64,000 bases of DNA from Pelomonas sp. BJYL3 (GTDB taxonomy: Bacteria; Pseudomonadota; Gammaproteobacteria; Burkholderiales; Burkholderiaceae_C), in assembly GCF_027257975.1 (NCBI RefSeq), contig NZ_JANZKX010000001.1:1211831-1275830 (forward strand). Reading direction: 5' to 3'. Numbering within the stretch: position 1 is the stretch's first letter; each line of letters begins with the position of its first letter. The notes under the pieces are model-generated. The model did not search any database, was not told the DNA's origin, and worked only from the letters and a program-made list of their open reading frames with translations. Shown piece by piece: positions 50,221 to 57,785 of the stretch. Position numbers and translations under genes: made by a program.

Positions 50221-51519
50221 ATGCATGTCATCGTCCTGGGCACCGGCGTCACCGGCATCAGCACCGCCTGGTATCTCCGCCGGGCCGGCCACGAAGTCAC
50301 CGTCATCGACCGCCAGCCCGCCGCCGGGCTGGAGACCAGCTTCGCCAACGGCGGGCAGATCTCCGTCTCCCATGCCGAGCCCTGGGCCAATCCCGGCGCA
50401 CCGCTGAAGGTGCTCAAGTGGCTCATGAAGGAGGACGCCCCTCTGCTCTTCCGCCTGCGCGCGGACCTGGCCCAGTGGCGCTGGGGCCTGCAGTTCCTGC
50501 GCGAGTGCACGCCGGGCCGCACGGCGCACAACATCCGCAACATCGTCAAGCTGGGCCTCTACAGCCGCGAGCAACTGCGCGAGCTGCGCGGCCAGCTGGG
50601 CCTGCAATACGACCAGCGCACCCAGGGCATCCTGCACTTCTACACCAGCGAGGCCGAGTACGAGGCGGCGCAGGAACCGGCCCGCATCATGCGCGAGCAG
50701 GGCTGCGAGCTGGACATGAAGACGCCCGACGAATGCGTGGCCATCGAGCCCGCGCTGGCCCAGTGCCGGCAGCAGATCGTCGGCGGCTCGATGACGCCCA
50801 GCGACGAGTCCGGCGACGCCCACCGCTTCACCCAGGCCCTGGCCGCCCGCTGTGTGGAAGCCGGCGTGCGCTTCGTCTACGACACCCGCATCCTGGGCCT
50901 GGAAGGCAGCCGCGAGTCCGGCATCAGCCGCGTGATCTGCGCCGATGCCAACGGCGTGGTGCAGCGCCTGGCCGCCGACCGCTTCGTGCTGTGCATGGGC
51001 AGCTTCAGCCGCGGCCTGGCACGCGAGCTGGGCATCCATCTCAACATCTATCCGGCCAAGGGCTACTCGGTGACGCTGCCGGTGATCTCGCCCGAGCACA
51101 GCTACCAGGTCTCTCTGACGGACGACGAGTACAAGCTGGTCTTCTCGCGCCTGGGCGACCGCCTGCGCATTGCCGGCACGGCCGAGCTCAACGGCTACAG
51201 CACGGAGCTGAACCTCACCCGCTGCGAGGCCATCGTGCGTCGCACGCGCGAGCTCTTCCCCGCCATGACCGACGGCCGCGGCGCGCAGTTCTGGACCGGC
51301 CTGCGGCCCGCCACGCCGTCCAACCTGCCCTATATCGGCGCCAGCCACGTGCCCAACGTCTACCTCAACACCGGGCACGGCACCCTGGGCTGGACCCATG
51401 CCTGCGGCTCGGCGGCGGCCATTGCGGACATCGTCAGCGGCCGGCGGCCCGTCCTGGACTACGCCTTCACCGCGGCCACGCAGGAGCAGTTGGAAGACGG
51501 CGAGCTGCGCTACGCCTGA
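50221..51519 (+). CDS. dadA: DadA-like FAD D-amino-acid dehydrogenase
   Basis: A 432-residue DAO-superfamily flavoprotein. The dinucleotide motif GTGVTG is at residues 7-12 with HEVTVIDR after it. NGGQISVSHAEPWANPGAPL and YPAKGYSVTLPVI match small-subunit D-amino-acid dehydrogenase. The C-terminal NTGHGTLGWTHACGSAAAIA completes the FAD site. DadA oxidises D-alanine and other D-amino acids to 2-oxo acids at the inner membrane, passing electrons to quinone; glycine is oxidised by some relatives. ATG 50221 follows CGAGAG. Control by a glycine riboswitch suggests glycine or D-amino-acid catabolism, which the sequence alone cannot decide. Confidence 0.9.
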   Translation: MHVIVLGTGVTGISTAWYLRRAGHEVTVIDRQPAAGLETSFANGGQISVSHAEPWANPGAPLKVLKWLMKEDAPLLFRLRADLAQWRWGLQFLRECTPGRTAHNIRNIVKLGLYSREQLRELRGQLGLQYDQRTQGILHFYTSEAEYEAAQEPARIMREQGCELDMKTPDECVAIEPALAQCRQQIVGGSMTPSDESGDAHRFTQALAARCVEAGVRFVYDTRILGLEGSRESGISRVICADANGVVQRLAADRFVLCMGSFSRGLARELGIHLNIYPAKGYSVTLPVISPEHSYQVSLTDDEYKLVFSRLGDRLRIAGTAELNGYSTELNLTRCEAIVRRTRELFPAMTDGRGAQFWTGLRPATPSNLPYIGASHVPNVYLNTGHGTLGWTHACGSAAAIADIVSGRRPVLDYAFTAATQEQLEDGELRYA

Positions 51520-51623
51520 ACGACGTCAGGTCTTGCGCACGCCCCCTTGTGCGGGGCCATGCCTTGCCCTAGGCTCAGGCCACGGCATTTGTGCATCGGT
51601 CCCGACCTCAAGGAGCACGCCTA

Positions 51624-53722
51624 TGGCCTCCAGCCCTTTGTCCGCAGGAGGCGCTGCCTCCGGCCTGTCCGGCAGCGCGCAGGATTCCCGCCTGCAGAGC
51701 CTGCGCACCCTGGCCCTGGTCGGCCCCGCGGGCAGCGGCAAGACCACCTTGTGCGAGGCCCTGCTGCTGCAGGCGGGCGCCATCAAGCAGGCAGGGTCCG
51801 TCGAGAAGGGCAACACCGTCAGTGACCACGAAGCCCTGGAGCGCCGCATGCAGCATTCGCTGCAGACCAGCGCCGTCCACCTCGACTGGCAGGGCCTGCG
51901 CCTGCATGTGCTGGACACCCCGGGCGCGCCGGACTTCATCGGCCAGGCCCTCCCCGCGCTGGAAGCCGTGGAGAGCGCGGTGCTGGTGCTCAATGCGCAG
52001 GCTGGACTGGAGCTGATGGCCACGCGGCTGATGGAGGTCGCGGCCCAGCGCGAGCGCACGCGCCTGGTCGTGATCAACAAGATCGACGCCCCGGAGGTCG
52101 ACCTCCCCGGCCTGCTGGCCCTGCTGCAGGAGCGTCTGGGCAAGGAATGCCTGCCGCTGAACCTGCCGGCCGGCGGCGGCACGCGGGTCTCGGACTGCTT
52201 TTTCCAGCGCGACGGTGACAGCGACTTCGGCTCCGTGGCCGAGGCCCATCGGGCCCTGGTGGAACAGGTGGTGGAGGTCGACGGTGACTTCGTCGAGCGC
52301 TACCTCAACGAGGGCGATGTGCCCGCCAGCGAGCTGCATGCGCCGCTGGAGCAGGCCCTGCGCGAGGGGCACCTCATCCCTGTGTGCTTCACCGCGGCGA
52401 AGTCCGGTGTGGGCGTGCCCGAGCTGCTGGATGCCATCGCGCGCCTGCTGCCTCACCCGGGCGAGGCCAACCCGCCGCAGTTCCTGGAGGGAGAGGGCGC
52501 CGACGCCCGCCCGCTGAAGCCCCTGCCCGATGCCGACCGCCACGTGCTGGCCCACGTCTTCAAGATCCAGGCCGACCCCTACCTCGGCAAGCTGGCCCTG
52601 CTGCGCGTCCATCAGGGCACGCTGAAACGCAATGCCCAGCTCTATGTGGGCCATGCACGCAAGCCGGTGCGCGTCAGCCATCTCTTCATGCTGCGCGGCA
52701 AGGAGCATGTGGAGGTGGAGCAGGCCCTGCCAGGCGACCTCTGCGCCCTGGCCAAGATCGACGAGTTGCACTACGACGCCGTGCTGCACGACGCGCCCGA
52801 AGACGAACGCCTGCACCTGGCCCCGCTGCAATTCCCTGAGCCGGTGCACGGCCTGGCGATCAGCCCTGCCCGGCATGGCGACGAGCAGCGCCTGTGGGAC
52901 CAGCTGCGCCGCCTGGTCGACGAGGACCCCTGCCTGCGCCTGGAACATGCCGCCCAGACCAACGAGACCCTGGTCTACGGCCTGGGCGAACTGCACCTGC
53001 GCGTGCTGCTGGAGCGCCTGCGCGAGACCTACAAGGGCGAGGTGCAGACGCAGCCGCCACGCGTGGCCTACCGGGAGACCATCTCCTCGCCCTCCGAAGG
53101 CCATTACCGCCACAAGAAGCAGAGCGGCGGCGCCGGGCAGTTCGGCGAGGTGTGGCTGCGCATCGAGCCCCTGGAGCGAGGCGCCGGCTTCGAATTCCGC
53201 GACGAGGTCAAGGGCGGCACCATCCCTGGTGTCTTCATGCCCGCCGTCGAGAAGGGCGTGCGCCAGGCCCTGGCCCAGGGCGTGATCGCCGGCTTCCCGC
53301 TGGTAGACCTGCGGGTGGTGGTGTTCGACGGCAAGCACCACTCGGTGGACTCCAAGGAAATCGCCTTCGTGACCGCCGGGCGCAAGGCCCTGATGGCCGC
53401 CGTGCTGGAGGCCCGCCCGCAGGTGCTGGAACCCATCGTGCAGGTGGAGATCCTCGCCCCCGCCGCCACCATGGGTGACATCACCGGCGACCTGGCCTCG
53501 CGGCGCGGGCAGGTGCTGGGCACGGGCAATCCAGTGCCGGGCAGCATCAGCATCCAGGGCCTGGCCCCGCTGGCCGAGCTCGTCAGCTACCAGACCCGGC
53601 TCAATGCCCTGACCAGCGGCCAGGGCCGCTACACCATCAGCCTCTCGCACTACGAGCTGGTGCCACCCAATATGCAGGCCCAGCTGGTGGCGGCCCACAA
53701 GCCGCACGACGAGGACGAGTGA
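51624..53722 (+). CDS. Elongation factor G-like GTPase (EF-G paralogue)
   Basis: A 699-residue translation-factor paralogue. The G1 motif is GPAGSGKTT near residue 34 instead of the EF-G form GHVDHGKTT. DTPG and NKID motifs are present, and the switch I RGITI motif is not seen. EF-G domains II-V follow: HVFKIQADPYLGKLALLRVH, YGLGELHLRVLLERL, RETISSPSEGHYRHKKQSGG and VFDGKHHSVDSKEIAF. This matches EF-G-like proteins present next to canonical FusA in many bacteria, whose job is unsettled. The ~28-residue Ser/Gly-rich N-terminus is extra. ATG 51624 has AAGGAG 8-13 nt upstream. Confidence 0.9.
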
Positions 53723-53756
53723 GGACAATCACACCGGGCTCGAGTGAACAAGGCTT

Positions 53757-53769
53757 TATCATTGCGGGA
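53757..53769 (+). promoter_or_regulatory. -10 box abutting a start codon, possible leaderless promoter
   Basis: TATCAT at 53757-53762 lies 6 nt before ATG 53769. A start site at the usual distance would fall on or next to the A of the ATG, giving a leaderless message. No good -35 box was seen. Confidence 0.35.
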
Positions 53770-54356
53770 TGTGTTCCGCTGCCCGGGACGTCGCTCAGGT
53801 CCGTCTGGACAACGCGATGATCCTGTTTGAAGAGTTCGTCGCTGCCACCATCAAGCACCCCGATGCCGCCGCTCTGCGCGGCCTGGAGCGGCGTTTCGCG
53901 GAGCGCTTGCAGATCCAGCCCAGCTACTGGAGCCAGATCAAGAGCCGTTCGCGCCAGATCGGCGAACGCCTGGCCCGGCAGTTCGAGCAGCTGTGCCACA
54001 AGCCGCCCGGCTGGATGGACCTGGAGCACGGCCAGGCCCCGGCGCCCGCGGGTGAGACCGAACCGGCCCTGCCCCGCGATGACGACGAACGCTTCATCAT
54101 CGGCCTTGTGCTGACCTACTATCGCCGCCATCCCCAGCGCGCCCGCACGCGCCTGCTGGACCTGCTGGGCGAGGTGCTGACGCCCGAGAGCCCGGCGCCC
54201 GCCCCGGTGGTGCATCCTGCCGCCGGCACGGGGTCGCGCAGCGCGGCCGCCAAGCCGCCCGTCGCGCCCGCTTCGGCGGCGTCGCACGCCAGCGACCTCG
54301 ACGACTGGCGCCGACTCCAGCAGGGCATCGCCCCGCTCAAGCCCAAGAAGCGTTAA
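53769..54356 (+). CDS. Putative DNA-binding protein of unknown role
   Basis: A 195-residue protein. Residues ~17-75 are helical and read like a compact helix-turn-helix region: LRGLERRFAERLQIQPSYWS then QIKSRSRQIGERLARQFEQL, ending HKPPGWMDLEHG. A linker and a short helical segment (DDERFIIGLVLTYYRRHPQR) follow, then an Ala/Ser/Pro-rich tail ending in LKPKKR. Similar proteins occur in Burkholderiales as uncharacterised regulators (recalled). No ribosome site precedes ATG 53769, but a -10-like box does. It follows the EF-G-like gene by 46 bp. Function unknown. Confidence 0.7.
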   Translation: MCSAARDVAQVRLDNAMILFEEFVAATIKHPDAAALRGLERRFAERLQIQPSYWSQIKSRSRQIGERLARQFEQLCHKPPGWMDLEHGQAPAPAGETEPALPRDDDERFIIGLVLTYYRRHPQRARTRLLDLLGEVLTPESPAPAPVVHPAAGTGSRSAAAKPPVAPASAASHASDLDDWRRLQQGIAPLKPKKR

Positions 54357-55004
54357 TCAGGGACAGCGCTGCCATCGTCCGGCCACGGCCGGCGCGCTTT
54401 CTTTCGGGGCCGCCGCCGCCCGCCCCCGCCCCCCGTACAAGGCCCATGCCCAGGCGCTTCCCGCGCCTGGCGCGCTCATCGCACGCGCCGCGCGAGCTTC
54501 GCACGGCGCTCGGGATTGCTTTGCATCAGAGATAAAAAGCGCTTGCGCAAGATAATCAATCGTTTATCATTTGCGCAAGTCGCGGACGGGTTCACCGCGA
54601 TGAGTTCCTCACCACCGCGCGTCACCCCGCCCCTGCAGTGCCAGGATGACGCCGCCTCGGTGAGCACCAGCAACCTCACCTGACCCTGGTCATCAGGGCC
54701 ATGCCAGCCACGCGTCACCGCCGAACCCGGGCCGACGCCGGCTTGCTCAAGGCCCCCGGGCGCACCCTGCGCCCCGATGTGCCAGCGCCTGCCTGTGCCC
54801 TGCGGCCGGCCGCCCTGCGCGTGGCTTCGAACCACCGCCTGCGCAAGCGTCCCTGCCGCCATGCCCTGACTTGAGACCGGTCCCGTGCCGGGCCAGCCTG
54901 CGGGTGGATCCGTCCACCGGCCTGGCGCCGCCTGTGCATCGTCCGATCAACCCTTCATTGCCTGCGCCTGCCCGACGAACCCGGGAGGCGCCAAGGAGAG
55001 CGAC
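54357..55004. other. 648-bp low-coding stretch with inverted-repeat promoter region
   Basis: Contains a GC hairpin (CCAGGCGC-TTCCC-GCGCCTGG, 54450-54470) that may end the preceding transcript. Around 54529-54580 is the most A/T-rich spot nearby. CTTGCGCAA (54542-54550) and TTGCGCAAG (54571-54579) are exact inverted arms, and GATAA/TTATC lie inside them. On the plus strand TTGCGC (54543-54548) and TATCAT (54565-54570) could be -35 and -10 boxes with 16 bp between. A 27-codon ORF (54600-54683) follows, then a small hairpin CCCTG-GTCAT-CAGGG. No convincing longer gene is present. Confidence 0.6.
54542..54579. promoter_or_regulatory. Inverted repeat CTTGCGCAA...TTGCGCAAG overlapping a promoter
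   Basis: Nine-base arms at 54542-54550 and 54571-54579 are exact inverted copies 20 bp apart. A -10-like TATCAT lies between them, and the mirrored strand offers TTGCGC and TTATCT 17 bp apart. Typical of an operator controlling one or two promoters; the regulator is unknown. Confidence 0.6.
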
Positions 55005-55196
55005 ATGTCCCAGTTCACCGCCCCTCGCCCGCAGCTGACGCTGCAGGGCCGAAAACCGCGCAATCCCTTGGTGGCGCCGGCCCTGCTACGGCAGGCCGGC
55101 CGCCACCAGGCCCAACGCGCCGCCGAACGCCAGCGAGCCAAGCAAGACCTGGCCCTGGAAATCCGCCGCCTGCGCCCAGACGAGCGCAGTCCGTGA
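55005..55196 (+). CDS. Small basic protein, unknown function
   Basis: A 63-residue protein with a disordered N-terminus and a basic helical C-terminus (RQAGRHQAQRAAERQRAKQD). The core KPRNPLVAPALLRQAGRHQ resembles short RNPLVAxAxxRxAGxH proteins I recall from many proteobacterial genomes, none with a known role. CAAGGAGAGCGAC before ATG 55005 is a strong ribosome site and supports translation. It is probably the first gene behind the inverted-repeat promoter at 54.5 kb. It has no signal peptide or membrane segment. Confidence 0.6.
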   Translation: MSQFTAPRPQLTLQGRKPRNPLVAPALLRQAGRHQAQRAAERQRAKQDLALEIRRLRPDERSP

Positions 55197-55244
55197 ATCG
55201 CAAGCCTCGCCGCCTGCCGGCGCGAGGCCCGAGGGAGCACCATC

Positions 55245-55502
55245 ATGCAAAAGATCATCAAGACGACGCGCTTCGGCATCGTCAGTACCAGCAGCGACTT
55301 CCTGGCAGCCCTGTCCCTGCGCCTGGTGTGCTGGCTCAGCGCCCCGCCAGCACCCAGCAGCCGTGTTGAGACGGCCGAGCAAGGCACGGAAGAAGCCGCC
55401 ACCGAGGCCCTGCCGCGCCGCCGTGCCGGGGACCCCATCGGCAGCGTCCGCTTCGACGGCGAACGCCTCGGCGGCTGGCCGGGCGAAGGGAGGATCCGAT
55501 GA
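55245..55502 (+). CDS. Small hypothetical protein
   Basis: An 85-residue protein beginning MQKIIKTTRFGIVSTSSDFL, with one moderately hydrophobic stretch (FLAALSLRLVCWLSAPPA) and a charged, probably disordered tail. I do not recognise it. AGGGAGCACCATC before ATG 55245 is a fair ribosome site. It follows the 63-residue gene by 48 bp on the same strand and its TGA overlaps the next ATG by 4 nt, so it sits in a run of small genes. Function unknown; it may be membrane-associated. Confidence 0.5.
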   Translation: MQKIIKTTRFGIVSTSSDFLAALSLRLVCWLSAPPAPSSRVETAEQGTEEAATEALPRRRAGDPIGSVRFDGERLGGWPGEGRIR

Positions 55503-55744
55503 GACGATTTTTCCTCACTTTGCTGCTGGCCGTCGGGAGCCTGGCGCTCAAGTTGGGCACGGCATTGCCGATACTCGACAAAAGCGCCTACGCTATGGCC
55601 TGCGATGAGCACCCCGTCCCCCCAGCCGTTCACTCCACTGAGCAAGCCCTTCCTGGACTTGAATCGCTGGACTGCGTTTTTCCGGGAGGCGGAGATCCCT
55701 GTCTTGGCATCGACAGCCGAACAGCTCGAGCTCTGGCGTGCTAA
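55499..55744 (+). CDS. Possible small exported protein overlapping the HDOD gene
   Basis: An 81-codon frame starting at ATG 55499 with GGAGG 5-9 nt upstream and a 4-nt overlap with the previous stop, both favouring translation. Residues 1-33 look like a signal peptide or membrane anchor (RRFFLTLLLAVGSLALKLGT). From 55605 it overlaps the well-supported HDOD gene in another frame, where its sequence looks like noise. Either only the first part matters (for instance as a coupling leader) or the frame is spurious. Confidence 0.3.
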   Translation: MRRFFLTLLLAVGSLALKLGTALPILDKSAYAMACDEHPVPPAVHSTEQALPGLESLDCVFPGGGDPCLGIDSRTARALAC

Positions 55745-56459
55745 CGAGGACGCCGTCGATGCCAACAGCATCGGCGAGGGCCTGGCCACCGACCCGCTGA
55801 TGACGCTCAAGGTGCTGCGCTTCGCCTCGGCCCATCGGTCCAGCCGTCTGCTGGCCGATGCCGAGACGGTGACCGCAGCGCTGGTGCTGATGGGCATCAC
55901 GCCCTTCTTCAAGTACTTCGGCCCCCAGCCCACTGTCGAGGACCGCCTCGCCCACCTGCCCGTGGCCTATGGCGGCCTGATGCGGGTGATGCGCCGCGCC
56001 GACCGCGCGGCGCGCTTTGCCCTGGGCTTCGCCGCCCACCGGCTGGATCCAGACGCCGCCATCATCCACAGCGCAGCCCTGCTGCACGACTTCGCAGAGA
56101 TGCTGCTGTGGTGCCACGCCCCGGACCTCGCCCAGAAGGTTCAGTGGCGCCTGGCCTCGCAGCCCGGCACACGCAGCGTGACCGCGCAGAAGGAAGTGCT
56201 CAACATCGAGTTGGGGGACCTGGAGCAGAGCCTCATGCGGGCCTGGCGCCTGCCCGAGCTGCTGACCCACTGCACCGACGACAAGCGCGGGCATGATCCG
56301 CAGGTCCAGTGCGTGCGCCTCGCCGTGCGCCTGGCCCGACACACCGCGGACAGCTGGGAGAACCCCGCCGTCCCCGATGACCTCCGCGACATCGGCGAGC
56401 TGCTCACGCTGGGCCCGACGCACACGCTCAAGCTGCTGCACGAGCTGGACGTCCGCTGA
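55605..56459 (+). CDS. HDOD-domain protein
   Basis: A 284-residue cytosolic protein with an HDOD domain: DPLMTLKVLRFASAHRSSRL, VTAALVLMGITPFFKYFGPQ and IIHSAALLHDFAEMLLWCHA, then EVLNIELGDLEQSLMRAWRL and LLTHCTDDKR. HDOD proteins act in signalling without known catalysis. The start ATG 55605 is the only in-frame option and has no clear ribosome site, so translation may depend on the overlapping upstream frame. The methyltransferase gene follows 76 bp later. It is distant in sequence from the HDOD protein of the 21.8-31.4 kb operon. Confidence 0.9.
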   Translation: MSTPSPQPFTPLSKPFLDLNRWTAFFREAEIPVLASTAEQLELWRANEDAVDANSIGEGLATDPLMTLKVLRFASAHRSSRLLADAETVTAALVLMGITPFFKYFGPQPTVEDRLAHLPVAYGGLMRVMRRADRAARFALGFAAHRLDPDAAIIHSAALLHDFAEMLLWCHAPDLAQKVQWRLASQPGTRSVTAQKEVLNIELGDLEQSLMRAWRLPELLTHCTDDKRGHDPQVQCVRLAVRLARHTADSWENPAVPDDLRDIGELLTLGPTHTLKLLHELDVR

Positions 56460-56535
56460 CGCCGTCGGCGGGGGTGGGCCTCGGCGCGTCAAGGCGCCCT
56501 CGCCCGCCACCATCGCCCAGCCTATGATGCGGGCC

Positions 56536-57153
56536 ATGGCCGGCCCTACCCAAGACTTCTGGCAGCAACGCTTCGAACAAGGGCAGACGCCCTGGGATCG
56601 CGGCGCACCTCACCCCCAGCTGCAGGCCTGGCTCGATGCCGGTGTGCTGCGCCCAGGCCAGCGCGTGCTGGTGCCGGGCTGTGGCAATGGGCACGAGCTG
56701 CAGTCACTGGCCCGGCACGGGCTGATCGCCCGAGGCCTCGACTACGCTCCAGCGGCCGTCGCTCGCGCCCGCCAGGGCCTGCTGGAAGCCGGCCTGAGCG
56801 CCGATGTCGAGGAGGCCGATGTGCTGCAATGGCAGCCGCCGGAGGAAGCACGCCCCGGGGTGGTCTACGAGCAGACCTGCCTGTGTGCCCTGCATCCCGA
56901 CCATTGGCAGGTCTATGCGGCCCAACTGGCTCGCTGGCTGCCGCCCGGTGGCCTGCTGCTGGCCCTGTTCATGCAGGCCCGGCGTGAATCCGCTGCGCAA
57001 GGCCTGGTCGAAGGCCCGCCTTATCACTGCGACATCAACGCCATGCGCGCCCTGTTTCCCGCCACGCTGTGGGAATGGCCGGCGCCACCCTATGCCGCCA
57101 TCGCGCATGCGCAGGGCTGGCAGGAGCTGGCCCTCGCACTGCGCCGCCGCTGA
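56536..57153 (+). CDS. TPMT-like SAM-dependent methyltransferase
   Basis: A 205-residue class I methyltransferase of the thiopurine S-methyltransferase-like group. QDFWQQRFEQGQTPWDRGAP is the family N-terminal mark, and VLVPGCGNGHELQSLARHG holds the SAM-binding motif GCGNG. VVYEQTCLCALHPDHWQVYA and PPYHCDINAMRALFP follow. Bacterial relatives methylate selenium, tellurium or thiol compounds; the natural substrate here is unknown. ATG 56536 is chosen because homologues begin near MxxxTQDFW; ATGs at 56524 and 56527 are in frame too and none has a clear ribosome site. Confidence 0.9.
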   Translation: MAGPTQDFWQQRFEQGQTPWDRGAPHPQLQAWLDAGVLRPGQRVLVPGCGNGHELQSLARHGLIARGLDYAPAAVARARQGLLEAGLSADVEEADVLQWQPPEEARPGVVYEQTCLCALHPDHWQVYAAQLARWLPPGGLLLALFMQARRESAAQGLVEGPPYHCDINAMRALFPATLWEWPAPPYAAIAHAQGWQELALALRRR

Positions 57154-57180
57154 GGCCCTCGGGCGAGGGCCCGGCCGTGC

Positions 57181-57663
57181 TCACAGCGGCAGGGCCGTCG
57201 TGTTCTTGAGCCGGTCCAGCACAAAGCTGGTCTTGCAGTCCTGCACGCTGGGATGCTTGAGCAGCGTCTCGGTGATGAAGCGCGAGTAGTGCGCCATGTC
57301 TTCCACCAGCACACGCAGCAGGTAGTCCATGTCACCCGTCAGCGCCGAGCATTCGACGACTTCCGGCCACGTCTGCACCGCGGCGCGGAAGAGGTCCATC
57401 GGGTTGCGCTTGTGCGATTCGGTGTGTTTTTCGAGCCGCACGTTGATGTAGGCCGTGAGCCCCAGGCCGACGGCTTCCGGATTCACCAGGGCCACATAGG
57501 CCGAGATGACGCCGATCTCCTCCAGCCGGCGGACCCGCCTCAGCACGGCCGAAGCCGAGAGGTTGACCTGTGACGCCAGGGCATCGTAGGTGACGCGGCC
57601 ATCGACCTGCAGCGCCCTCAAAATGCGCCGGTCGATGGCGTCGAGCTGACTTTCCTTGTCCAT
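57181..57663 (-). CDS. Lrp/AsnC-family transcriptional regulator
   Basis: A 160-residue regulator. The N-terminal helix-turn-helix is DAIDRRILRALQVDGRVTYD then ALASQVNLSASAVLRRVRRL. A RAM ligand-binding domain follows (TAYINVRLEKHTESHKRNPM, CSALTGDMDYLLRVLVEDMA). Such proteins bind amino acids or aromatic intermediates and act as octamers. It is divergent from hppD, with a 22-bp operator-like palindrome between them, so it probably controls hppD and itself. ATG 57663 is the best start; a GTG 12 codons upstream has AGGGG directly before it and is an alternative. Confidence 0.93.
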   Translation of the reverse strand: MDKESQLDAIDRRILRALQVDGRVTYDALASQVNLSASAVLRRVRRLEEIGVISAYVALVNPEAVGLGLTAYINVRLEKHTESHKRNPMDLFRAAVQTWPEVVECSALTGDMDYLLRVLVEDMAHYSRFITETLLKHPSVQDCKTSFVLDRLKNTTALPL

Positions 57664-57745
57664 ATCAAGATTCTTGCAGCTTTCCTGCACACCCCTTTGG
57701 TGACGTCCACAAGATCGCATGAATCCTGCGGCCCCATCCTCGTAC

Positions 57746-57767
57746 AGTTTTGCGCTATCGCAAAACT
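57746..57767. promoter_or_regulatory. Inverted-repeat operator between lrp-like gene and hppD
   Basis: Arms AGTTTTGCG and CGCAAAACT are exact inverted copies around CTAT, ending 18 nt before the hppD ATG. The shape fits an Lrp-type or other dimeric regulator site; the divergent Lrp gene is the natural candidate. Confidence 0.65.
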
Positions 57768-57785
57768 TTCCGCCTGGAGACGTGT

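Noticed and set aside
54476..54862. 128-codon minus-strand frame in the 54.5 kb gap
   Set aside because: No recognisable sequence, runs across the inverted-repeat promoter, and lacks a good ribosome site.
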